A stretch of 6,219 nucleotides of DNA from a bacterium. GTDB taxonomy: Bacteria > Desulfobacterota > S145-22. The stretch spans positions 1 to 6,219 of the forward strand of contig JALTEW010000388.1 in assembly GCA_027073795.1 (NCBI GenBank), in the 5' to 3' direction. This document shows, in pieces, positions 1 to 5,216 of this stretch. The notes below the pieces were generated by a model. That model was given only the letters and a program-made list of their open reading frames with translations. It made no database searches and was not told where the DNA came from. Made by a program: the position numbers and the translations under genes. Positions within the stretch are counted from its first letter, which is position 1; each line of letters begins with the position of its first letter.

Positions 1-313
1 CGATTTCACCTCCCTCAAGATAAAACGCCGCGTTGTAAAACTTGAAATCAGGTGTTTCTTCCACTGCCCCGATAACTATGGAAACCCGCTTACTGTATTC
101 AATGAGTTTTTGCAGGATGGCGCTTTCCCGTGAAATGGCCACTGATGCCACAATATCCTTGATGAAATATCCCGTAAGCGTCAATTCCGGAAAGATAAGC
201 AGATCAATCCGATCACGGATGGCCTGTTCGATGATGCGCTCGCATTTTTCCAGGTTTCTCTCAAGATTCCCCAGTGTCGGGCTGATTTGAGCAAGTGCTA
301 CTGAAAATTTCAT
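1..313 (-). CDS. Nitrilase-superfamily carbon-nitrogen hydrolase, N-terminal part (3' end beyond window)
   Basis: The first 104 residues of a carbon-nitrogen hydrolase are visible; the gene runs off the left edge. It opens MKFSVALAQISPTLGNLERN, the usual first beta strand and loop of the family. The block FPELTLTGY at residues 41-49 carries the first catalytic residue, Glu43. YNAAFYLEGGE at 93-103 matches the strand before the catalytic Lys region. The catalytic Lys and Cys lie outside the window, so activity cannot be judged. The family hydrolyses amide or nitrile C-N bonds. The LTGY motif followed by a charged, apolar stretch also resembles the glutaminase half of glutamine-dependent NAD synthetases, so a free amidase and a NadE-type N-terminus are both open. 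The start is ATG at 313, with AAAAGGA at 321-327 placed 7 nt upstream. The gene is transcribed away from the AEC remnant and the MoaD-like gene. Confidence 0.9.
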   Translation of the reverse strand, partial: MKFSVALAQISPTLGNLERNLEKCERIIEQAIRDRIDLLIFPELTLTGYFIKDIVASVAISRESAILQKLIEYSKRVSIVIGAVEETPDFKFYNAAFYLEGGEI

Positions 314-332
314 GGCATTGTCCTTTTAGTTT

Positions 333-361
333 ATAATACTAAATAATTTGTCGATGGGCAA
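333..361 (-). promoter_or_regulatory. Candidate sigma70-type promoter for the nitrilase-family gene
   Basis: On the minus strand, TTGCCC (356-361, 4/6 match to TTGACA) and TATTAT (333-338, 5/6 match to TATAAT) are separated by exactly 17 nt. The -10 box ends 19 nt before the start codon at 313, so any leader would be very short (about 10-15 nt) but would still include the AAAAGGA ribosome binding site. This is seen by eye only; there is no experimental support. Confidence 0.5.
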
Positions 362-467
362 TCCTTACTTGAGCCATTTGATTGATAAGCCCAAGTTCTT
401 CAACTGAAGTAAGATTTATGATACACCCAAAGTGAAAGTTTAAAAAGAAGGGGAAAAAAGCGAAGGG

Positions 468-644
468 ATGGTTTTTGTCAAGATTCTCCTGCCGATTTTT
501 ATCGTCATCAGCCTGGGGATGTTCTTTGAAAAGATTAAATACCCCAACTTCGAAGCGATTTCCGATCTGACCCTCTACTTCTTCGCGCCTTGCTTGGCAT
601 TAAAAAAGAAAATAAAAATTGATATGATTAAAAACACAGGGTGA
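468..644 (+). pseudogene. Truncated AEC-family (auxin efflux carrier type) permease remnant
   Basis: A 58-codon plus-strand frame starts at ATG 468 and stops at TGA 642-644. Residues 1-44 look like the N-terminus of an AEC-family transporter: a hydrophobic first helix (KILLPIFIVISLGMFF, residues 5-20), a short polar loop, then SDLTLYFFAPCL (residues 32-43), the characteristic second segment that normally continues into FSSL-like residues. AEC proteins are about 300 residues with some ten membrane helices. Here the similarity stops at about base 599 and the frame continues into a lysine/isoleucine-rich tail encoded by AT-rich DNA (600-635) before stopping. I infer a 5' remnant left by a deletion. 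A small expressed membrane peptide is less likely. The ribosome site is unclear: GAAGG (463-467) touches the ATG and AGAAGGGG lies further upstream, near 446-453. Confidence 0.68.
600..628 (+). promoter_or_regulatory. Weak candidate promoter for the MoaD-like gene in AT-rich DNA
   Basis: TTAAAA (600-605, 4/6 to the -35 consensus) and TATGAT (623-628, 5/6 to the -10 consensus) are 17 nt apart and lie about 36 nt upstream of the MoaD-like start. The whole stretch from about 600 to 635 is strongly A-rich, which could act as an UP-like or bendable element but also raises the chance of a fortuitous match. It begins where the AEC similarity ends. Confidence 0.3.
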
Positions 645-653
645 TCAATCCTC

Positions 654-661
654 AGGGAGGA
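654..661 (+). promoter_or_regulatory. Strong Shine-Dalgarno site that sets the MoaD-like start at 665
   Basis: AGGGAGGA sits just upstream of ATG 665. Its GGAGG core (656-660) leaves 4 nt to the start codon. An in-frame GTG at 641 would place this site inside the coding sequence and add eight residues unlike the family N-terminus, so ATG 665 is preferred. Confidence 0.75.
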
Positions 662-664
662 ACC

Positions 665-904
665 ATGAAGATACGGGTAAAGCTGTTTGCCACCTTCCAG
701 AAACACCTGCCACGGGGGGTAGGGCTGGACGGCGTTGAGATTGATGTCAAGGAGGGAACAACCCTCAAGGATATCTATCATCTCTTCAAGTTACCTGAAA
801 AAACCCCCAAAATTACCTTGGTGGAGGGGAAACATCAGAAGGAAAACTATCAGGTCACGGAAGGTGAGACCATCAGCATCTTCCCACCCATTGCCGGGGG
901 ATAG
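665..904 (+). CDS. MoaD/ThiS-family ubiquitin-like sulfur carrier protein
   Basis: This 79-residue protein has the beta-grasp sulfur-carrier layout. MKIRVKLFATFQKHL gives the first strand and loop, VEIDVKEGTTLKDIYHLF (24-41) the second strand and helix, and the chain ends in IFPPIAGG (72-79) with a C-terminal Gly-Gly exactly at the stop codon. In this family the terminal Gly is adenylated by a MoeB/ThiF-type E1-like enzyme and then thiocarboxylated, donating sulfur for molybdopterin, thiamin or tungsten-cofactor pathways. The length is nearer MoaD (about 80) than ThiS (about 65). No activating enzyme, MoaE or cofactor-dependent oxidoreductase is in the window, so the pathway is unassigned. 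Orphan MoaD-like genes are often linked to aldehyde ferredoxin oxidoreductases, but that is family knowledge and not seen here. The gene converges with the minus-strand train, with 29 bp between stop codons. Confidence 0.87.
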   Translation: MKIRVKLFATFQKHLPRGVGLDGVEIDVKEGTTLKDIYHLFKLPEKTPKITLVEGKHQKENYQVTEGETISIFPPIAGG

Positions 905-933
905 GTTTCACAAACGCCACCTTCAAACAGAGA

Positions 934-1113
934 CTATTTGGGGGAAAGTTCTTCCTTCAACTGCCTGATTTCCTCTTCCAGCTCCTCAATCCTCTGAATC
1001 TGGTTGGGACGGATGGAGTGGGCCGGCAGACTTGTCTCAAGGTCTTCCAGAAGCTTTTCCTTCTCTTCAAGCTCCTTTTGAAGCCGCTCGCGATCGGTAG
1101 ATGGTGTATTCAT
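934..1113 (-). CDS. Small charged coiled-coil protein, 59 aa, overlapping the 3' end of ptsI
   Basis: A 60-codon minus-strand frame runs from ATG 1113 to TAG 934-936. The protein is very rich in Glu, Lys, Arg and Leu: helix one RERLQKELEEKEKLLEDLE (8-26), a central turn SLPAHSIRPNQ (28-38), then helix two RIEELEEEIRQLKEEL (41-56). Heptad-like Leu/Ile spacing suggests an antiparallel helical hairpin or a coiled-coil dimer. The conserved-looking LPAHSIRP turn between two helices is typical of small conserved proteins of unknown function, and I cannot give a role. The start is backed by AGGAG (1119-1123) 5 nt upstream. The first 47 nt overlap the ptsI reading frame in another frame, so translation is probably coupled to ptsI. 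There are no cysteines and no membrane segment. Confidence 0.75.
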   Translation of the reverse strand: MNTPSTDRERLQKELEEKEKLLEDLETSLPAHSIRPNQIQRIEELEEEIRQLKEELSPK

Positions 1114-2899
1114 AGCCGCTCCTGGCGTCTTTAACAGACAAAAAGTTTTTTTCCAATAAGTTGTTCACCTCTTCTGGGGTTCCCGCTTTAAGGGCATCTC
1201 CCACGAGTTCCTGTGCCTCCTTTTGGGTTACCGAACGTAAAACACGCTTGACTTCTGGAATGGAAAGGGACTTCATACTCAAATCCCTGATCCCGCAACC
1301 CAACAGTAAAACGGCATAGATGGGATCCCCAGCAATCTCACCACAGACGGAGCAGGGTTTTCCCGCCTCAGTACAAACATCTGCCACCCGCTTAATAAGC
1401 CAGAGGATAGACGGGTTATAGGGCCGGTAAAAATCCGAAACCTTTTCGTTATCACGGTCCACCGCCAGCGTATACTGAACGAGGTCATTCGTCCCGATGC
1501 TGAAAAAATCTGTCTCCTTGATGAGCTTATCCGCGAGAATCGCCGCGGAAGGAACCTCTATCATCACGCCGCTCTTAATACTTTCGTCGTATGGAATGCC
1601 GCGCAACATCAATTCATGTTTCACTTCCGCGAATATCTGGTTAACCGCCCGCAACTCCTCCAGGCTGGAAATCATGGGATACAGAACACGAATCTTGCCA
1701 TATGCACTGGCTCGTAAAATTGCCCTCAGTTGAACCTTGAAAACATCCACCTCCTCCAGGGAAATTCGAATGGAACGCCACCCCAGAAATGGATTAACCT
1801 CCCGTTTAATCTTCTGGAAGGGGAGAAACTTGTCCCCCCCAAGGTCCAGTGTTCGGATCGTCGCCTCTCTTCCCTTTAACGCCTCCGCAACGGTTCGGTA
1901 GATGCGGAACTGTTCTTCCTCGTTCAACAGCCGCTCACTTAAAAGAAAGGGGAGTTCCGTCCGAAAAAGTCCTACACCTTCCGCACCGTATTTAATCGCC
2001 ACTCCGACATCCGGAGCCTTCACGATATTGGAAAAAAGGTGAAAGGGCACGTTATCCCCTGTCACCGAGGGAAGCTGAGAAATCTTTTCCAGCTCCTTGC
2101 GGTAAGCGGCATAATCTTCCTGTATCTTCTTGTATTCCTTGACAACAGAACTCTTCGGATTGATAAAGACAAGGCCAAGGTTTCCATCGACAATAATCCG
2201 GTCATTGGTTCTTACACGCCGAAGGATATTTTCCACCCCGACGACAGTAGGTACCCCCATGGAGCGTGCCAGAATAGCGGCATGTGAGGTTTCACCCCCC
2301 ACCTCCGTCACCATCCCCTTGATTTTCCTGGGATCGAAATGAATCGTATCAGACGGGGTCAAATCGTGCGCGAAGACAACCCCCCGTTTATTAAACAAAA
2401 CCTTTCTTGTATCCAGCTGCAAAAGTCGGTGTATGACACGTTTTCCAATATCTTCGATATCCTTGCCACGCTCACGGAGATAATTATCCTCAATGGTCTT
2501 GAATTTTTCCATGAAGGCCTTGATGCCGCGCAAGATGATAAACTCGGCATTGAGATTTTCCTCCTTGACCATCTTCGGGACTTCTTTCTGGAAGAAAGGG
2601 TCATCTGCGATCATCATGTGACTTTTGATAATCTCTGCCTCTTCGTCCCCGATATCCCTCCGAATCCGATGTTCGCTTTCTTCAAGTTGACGTTTAACCT
2701 CCTCAAGCGCCTCACGATAGCGGACAATCTCCCGCTCCACCTCCCCTGATTTCAGGCGATAGGGAATAATCTCTGCCAGCTCGCTGATATAGATATCCGC
2801 CTTGCCAAAGGCAATCCCTTCAGAAACAGGAAGGCCCTTGTACATATTTTCTGAAACGCTGGTTCTCTTTTCGTCCTTTTTTAATCGGTAAGGTGCCAT
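1067..2899 (-). CDS. ptsI: Phosphoenolpyruvate-protein phosphotransferase (PTS enzyme I)
   Basis: This cytosolic enzyme takes phosphate from PEP onto a histidine and passes it to HPr. All domains are present in the 610 residues: an HPr-binding helical N-terminal part (about 20-160), the swivelling phosphohistidine domain with GGETSHAAILAR (201-212) placing the active His at 206, and the PEP-binding barrel. The barrel shows GVGLFRTE (308-315), TIRTLDLGGDK (347-357), NPFLGWRSIR (369-378), MIEVPSAA (446-453), FSIGTNDLVQYTLAVDRDN (466-484) and VCGEIAGD (518-525, Cys519 in the general-acid position). There is no GAF domain, so this is the sugar-PTS EI architecture, not EI-Ntr; databases often label such proteins ptsP. 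Escherichia coli EI has 575 residues. Here there are about 18 extra residues before the usual MYKGLPVSEGIA start and a basic C-terminal tail. GAGG (2905-2908) 5 nt before ATG 2899 supports the longer start. Seven nt separate it from map. Confidence 0.96.
   Translation of the reverse strand: MAPYRLKKDEKRTSVSENMYKGLPVSEGIAFGKADIYISELAEIIPYRLKSGEVEREIVRYREALEEVKRQLEESEHRIRRDIGDEEAEIIKSHMMIADDPFFQKEVPKMVKEENLNAEFIILRGIKAFMEKFKTIEDNYLRERGKDIEDIGKRVIHRLLQLDTRKVLFNKRGVVFAHDLTPSDTIHFDPRKIKGMVTEVGGETSHAAILARSMGVPTVVGVENILRRVRTNDRIIVDGNLGLVFINPKSSVVKEYKKIQEDYAAYRKELEKISQLPSVTGDNVPFHLFSNIVKAPDVGVAIKYGAEGVGLFRTELPFLLSERLLNEEEQFRIYRTVAEALKGREATIRTLDLGGDKFLPFQKIKREVNPFLGWRSIRISLEEVDVFKVQLRAILRASAYGKIRVLYPMISSLEELRAVNQIFAEVKHELMLRGIPYDESIKSGVMIEVPSAAILADKLIKETDFFSIGTNDLVQYTLAVDRDNEKVSDFYRPYNPSILWLIKRVADVCTEAGKPCSVCGEIAGDPIYAVLLLGCGIRDLSMKSLSIPEVKRVLRSVTQKEAQELVGDALKAGTPEEVNNLLEKNFLSVKDARSGYEYTIYRSRAASKGA
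1119..1123 (-). promoter_or_regulatory. Shine-Dalgarno site inside ptsI for the coiled-coil gene
   Basis: AGGAG on the minus strand lies 5 nt before ATG 1113 and inside the last codons of ptsI. It is the main support for calling the short downstream frame a real gene rather than leftover sequence. Confidence 0.6.
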
Positions 2900-2906
2900 A
2901 ATATCC

Positions 2907-3653
2907 TCAAAGCCTTGTTAAGATTTCCGGCCCGTTTTCGGTAATCACTATCGTATTCTCAAAGTGAGCTGAACGTTTCCCGTCGGCAGTGACCACAGTC
3001 CACCCATCCTTGAGAACCTTGACCTGCCATGTTCCTTCATTGACCATGGGCTCAATGGCAATGGCCATCCCCTCTTCTAACTTCGGCCCCTGGTGAGGGG
3101 GGCCGTAATTCGGTACCTGCGGTTCTTCATGAAGTTGCCGGCCAATCCCATGGCCCACAAAATCTCTCACGACGGAAAACCCTGCCGCCTCAACATGTTC
3201 CTGCACGGCATGGGAAATATCATACAACCGGTTGCCTGGCACCGCTTGCTCAATCCCTTTGTAGAGAGCTGCCTCTGTCACTTCCATCAATTTCAAGGAC
3301 GTCTCATCCACTTTTCCCACAGCGAATGTCCTGGCCGCGTCCCCATAAAACCCGTCCATAACCACACCCAGGTCAATCCCAATAATGTCGCCCTCCCTTA
3401 AGTGTCTGTTGCTTGGGATACCATGAACAACTTCCTCGTTGATAGACGCACAAATGGTCGCGGGATATCCGTGATACCCTTTAAAAGCCGGTTTACCGCC
3501 CCTTTTAATAATGAACGCTTCCGCCTTGGTATCAAGTTCTTTCGTCGTCACCCCTGGACGGACCAACTTCCTCATATAATCCAGAAGCTCCGCCACAACC
3601 CTGTTGGGTTTTCTCATATGTGCTATTTCACTTTCCGACTTAATGATTATCAT
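2907..3653 (-). CDS. map: Methionine aminopeptidase, type I
   Basis: It removes the initiator Met from nascent proteins whose second residue is small. The 248-residue product has the pita-bread fold signature and all five metal ligands: Asp94 (GIDLG), Asp105 (GFYGDAAR), His168 (FVGHGIG), Glu201 (IEPM) and Glu232 (HFENT). His77 in EEVVHGIP is the substrate-contacting histidine. There is no N-terminal zinc-finger extension. The start at ATG 3653 is chosen because GGGAG (3660-3664) lies 6 nt upstream and MIIIKSESEI is the usual family N-terminus. An in-frame ATG at 3659 abuts that site, and one at 3713 would add 20 residues unlike the family. A 75-nt gap separates it from the upstream His-rich gene, and only 7 nt from ptsI downstream, so map and ptsI are almost certainly cotranscribed. 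Confidence 0.97.
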   Translation of the reverse strand: MIIIKSESEIAHMRKPNRVVAELLDYMRKLVRPGVTTKELDTKAEAFIIKRGGKPAFKGYHGYPATICASINEEVVHGIPSNRHLREGDIIGIDLGVVMDGFYGDAARTFAVGKVDETSLKLMEVTEAALYKGIEQAVPGNRLYDISHAVQEHVEAAGFSVVRDFVGHGIGRQLHEEPQVPNYGPPHQGPKLEEGMAIAIEPMVNEGTWQVKVLKDGWTVVTADGKRSAHFENTIVITENGPEILTRL

Positions 3654-3659
3654 CTTCAT

Positions 3660-3664
3660 CTCCC
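3660..3664 (-). promoter_or_regulatory. Shine-Dalgarno site deciding the map start
   Basis: GGGAG on the minus strand is 6 nt before ATG 3653, but directly adjacent to the alternative ATG at 3659 and inside the frame of the far upstream ATG at 3713. It therefore favours the 248-residue product. Confidence 0.6.
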
Positions 3665-3728
3665 GAGGCCGACGGATCAGGTATACACCCCCGCCAACCC
3701 TTGCTTCCCGCAAGCTTACTGTTGTATT

Positions 3729-3938
3729 TTACAGCTTCTGAATCTTTGAAATCGCTGCCTCAAAATGGGGTGTACACGCCTCAAAGTGAGAGACCACCTT
3801 TCTCAGGTCTTCTGCGATATCGCTGAGCCCTGCCTCTTCACAAAGTGCGACCCATCTCTTGTGTTCAGTAACATGTTCCAGGTTATGCTCCAGTAGGTGT
3901 GGTAACAAGTGCTTCAATTTTTCAGTATTTTTATTCAT
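3729..3938 (-). CDS. Small helical protein with an i+4 histidine ladder
   Basis: This 69-residue protein is of no family I can name. Residues 10-26 read HLLPHLLEHNLEHVTEH, so His10, 14, 18, 22 and 26 repeat every four residues, with Glu17, 21 and 25 beside them. On a helix these would form one continuous face able to bind metal. A second helix (about 39-67) carries His51 and His58, and there are two cysteines (33 and 55). There is no signal peptide or membrane segment; it is predicted soluble and mostly helical. It lies 26 nt downstream of the CooT-family gene in the same direction, which points to metal handling, but that is inference. The ribosome site GGGAG (3951-3955) is 12 nt from the ATG, longer than usual, so translation may be modest or coupled to cooT. 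Confidence 0.85.
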   Translation of the reverse strand: MNKNTEKLKHLLPHLLEHNLEHVTEHKRWVALCEEAGLSDIAEDLRKVVSHFEACTPHFEAAISKIQKL

Positions 3939-3964
3939 GATTTTTCACTTCTCCCAATAATTTT

Positions 3965-4162
3965 TCACGCATCCAACTTTTTCAATACCGCGTAATGTTT
4001 CATAAAGTCCAATTCCTCAATCTCGTAACCGTCAATCTCCTTTTCATCACCTAGGATATCCATGATCACGATTTTTCCATCTTTAACCGTTACATGGGCA
4101 GCATCTTCCATGATAATCTTTCCTTGATCGATTGTCCCATCATACATTGTAGACAGACACAT
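3965..4162 (-). CDS. CooT-family nickel-binding protein
   Basis: This 65-residue protein begins MCLSTMYDG and continues with IMEDAAHVTVKDGKIVIMDI (17-36), LGDEKEIDGYEIEELDFMKH (37-56) and a short strand, AVLKKLD. This is the small all-beta layout of the CooT family. The hallmark is Cys2, which in Rhodospirillum rubrum CooT is needed for nickel binding during carbon monoxide dehydrogenase maturation. Homologues occur in many anaerobes lacking a linked CODH, where the role is unknown, so I do not assign cooT as a firm symbol. Nickel binding here rests on family knowledge plus the presence of Cys2. The start has a consensus GGAGG (4170-4174) 7 nt upstream. It follows trxB by 20 nt and precedes the His-ladder gene by 26 nt, so the three probably share a transcript. 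Confidence 0.88.
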   Translation of the reverse strand: MCLSTMYDGTIDQGKIIMEDAAHVTVKDGKIVIMDILGDEKEIDGYEIEELDFMKHYAVLKKLDA

Positions 4163-4182
4163 ATGTTTCCCTCCTTTTATGC

Positions 4183-5115
4183 CTATTTATAGGCGATTCC
4201 CTTCTTCTCTTCAACAAACTGTTGCGCCGAGAAAGCGGCGGCGGCCCCTTCTCCGCACGCCGTAACGACCTGACGAAGGGCCTTCTTTCTCACATCCCCA
4301 CAGGCGTACACCCCCTTCTGAGACGTTGCCATATCGTTATCCGTAATGATGTAACCCTTCTCGTTCACCTCGACTTTTCCCTTGAGGAACTGACTGTTGG
4401 GAATGTTCCCCACGTAAATGAATACCCCTTTACAGGGTCGTTCACTTATCTCTCCCGTCTTAACATTTTTCAGACGAACCCCTTCCACGAACTGTTCCCC
4501 AGTGATTTCTTCGACCACCGTATCCCAGATAAAGTCCATACGGTCATTCTGAAAGGCTCTTTCCTGAATGGCCTTGGCGGCTCGAAGGCGATTCCGCCGG
4601 TGCACCACGTGAACCTTTCTCGCAAACTTTGTCAGGAATATGCCCTCTTCCACTGCCGCGTCACCGCCGCCGATAACAACCAGTTCTTCATCTCTAAAAA
4701 AGGCTCCATCACACGTAGCACAGTAGGAAACACCTTTCCCGCGCAATTTTTCCTCTCCGGGCACACCGAGCTTTGCCACAGTCGCTCCTGAGGCGATAAT
4801 CACGGCATGGGCCGAATAGGTTCCAGCCTGTCCCACAACCGAAAAACCATCTTTTAGGATTTCCAGATCCACTGCCTCATCCGTTTCAATCTCCAGCCCA
4901 AAGCGCATGGCCTGGTCTTTCATCGCCATCATCAACTGCGGTCCCGAAACGCCTTCCTGAAATCCGGGGTAGTTGTCAATCCAGTGGGTTGTTGCCGCCT
5001 GTCCGCCAGGCAACAGCTTCTCAAGAAGCAGGGTTTTCAATGCCCCGCGGGCGGTATAAAGTCCCGCCGTCAGACCACCAGGTCCTCCACCAACGATCAC
5101 AACATCATAATCCAT
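4183..5115 (-). CDS. trxB: Thioredoxin-disulfide reductase
   Basis: This FAD enzyme passes electrons from NADPH to thioredoxin in the cytosol. The 310 residues match the family length. They show the N-terminal FAD-binding GGGPGGLTAGLYTARG (9-24), the redox-active CATC (Cys132 and Cys135, with Asp136 following), the second dinucleotide fold VIGGGDAAVEE (147-157), HRRNRLR (172-178) fitting the HRRxxxR pattern of NADPH specificity, and the C-terminal FAD motif VYACGDVRKKALRQVVTACGEGA (269-291). All catalytic residues are intact. GGAGG (5123-5127) lies 7 nt before ATG 5115, and a good promoter sits just upstream, so it probably leads the transcript carrying the CooT-family and His-ladder genes. 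No thioredoxin gene is adjacent. Confidence 0.97.
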   Translation of the reverse strand: MDYDVVIVGGGPGGLTAGLYTARGALKTLLLEKLLPGGQAATTHWIDNYPGFQEGVSGPQLMMAMKDQAMRFGLEIETDEAVDLEILKDGFSVVGQAGTYSAHAVIIASGATVAKLGVPGEEKLRGKGVSYCATCDGAFFRDEELVVIGGGDAAVEEGIFLTKFARKVHVVHRRNRLRAAKAIQERAFQNDRMDFIWDTVVEEITGEQFVEGVRLKNVKTGEISERPCKGVFIYVGNIPNSQFLKGKVEVNEKGYIITDNDMATSQKGVYACGDVRKKALRQVVTACGEGAAAAFSAQQFVEEKKGIAYK

Positions 5116-5155
5116 TCCAAAACCTCCTCACTCTTCCATACCTTTTCTGCTCAAA

Positions 5156-5184
5156 AATATAAGTTTGAAATACCGAACAATCAA
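5156..5184 (-). promoter_or_regulatory. Sigma70-like promoter for trxB and downstream genes
   Basis: On the minus strand, TTGATT (5179-5184, 4/6 to TTGACA) and TATATT (5156-5161, 5/6 to TATAAT) are separated by exactly 17 nt, in AT-rich DNA between the amidohydrolase stop and trxB. The -10 box ends 40 nt before the trxB ATG, leaving a leader of about 30 nt that contains the GGAGG site. It is the best promoter match in the window and implies that trxB starts a new transcript rather than relying on read-through. Confidence 0.6.
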
Positions 5185-5216
5185 GATAATTCCTAGTTTA
5201 TTTTTTATGGCCTCCT

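Noticed and set aside
42..290. An 82-codon plus-strand open frame in the left edge
   Set aside because: It lies opposite the nitrilase-family gene, is rich in Met, Ser and Arg without pattern, and has no supporting ribosome site.
364..413. Inverted repeat CTTACTT / AAGTAAG (364-370 and 407-413) enclosing CTTCA-AC-TGAAG
   Set aside because: The 7-bp arms are 36 nt apart, the inner stem has a 2-nt loop, and there is no T-tract or operator-like symmetry near a promoter. It is likely chance.
905..933. Possible bidirectional terminator between the convergent MoaD-like and coiled-coil genes
   Set aside because: Only a 4-bp GTTT/AAAC pairing was found and there is no flanking T-tract.
2339..2749. 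A 136-codon plus-strand open frame within ptsI
   Set aside because: It is antisense to the phosphohistidine and HPr-binding regions of enzyme I. The sense frame is fully explained by the family.
3697..3711. Small hairpin CTTGC-GGGAA-GCAAG on the minus strand between the His-ladder gene and map
   Set aside because: The stem is only 5 bp and no T-run follows, so it is not an intrinsic terminator. Any role as a weak attenuator or RNA-processing site is unsupported.
4222..4791. A 189-codon plus-strand open frame opposite trxB
   Set aside because: It mirrors the coding sequence of a clear thioredoxin reductase, and its composition is not protein-like (scattered Cys, His and Arg without domain structure).
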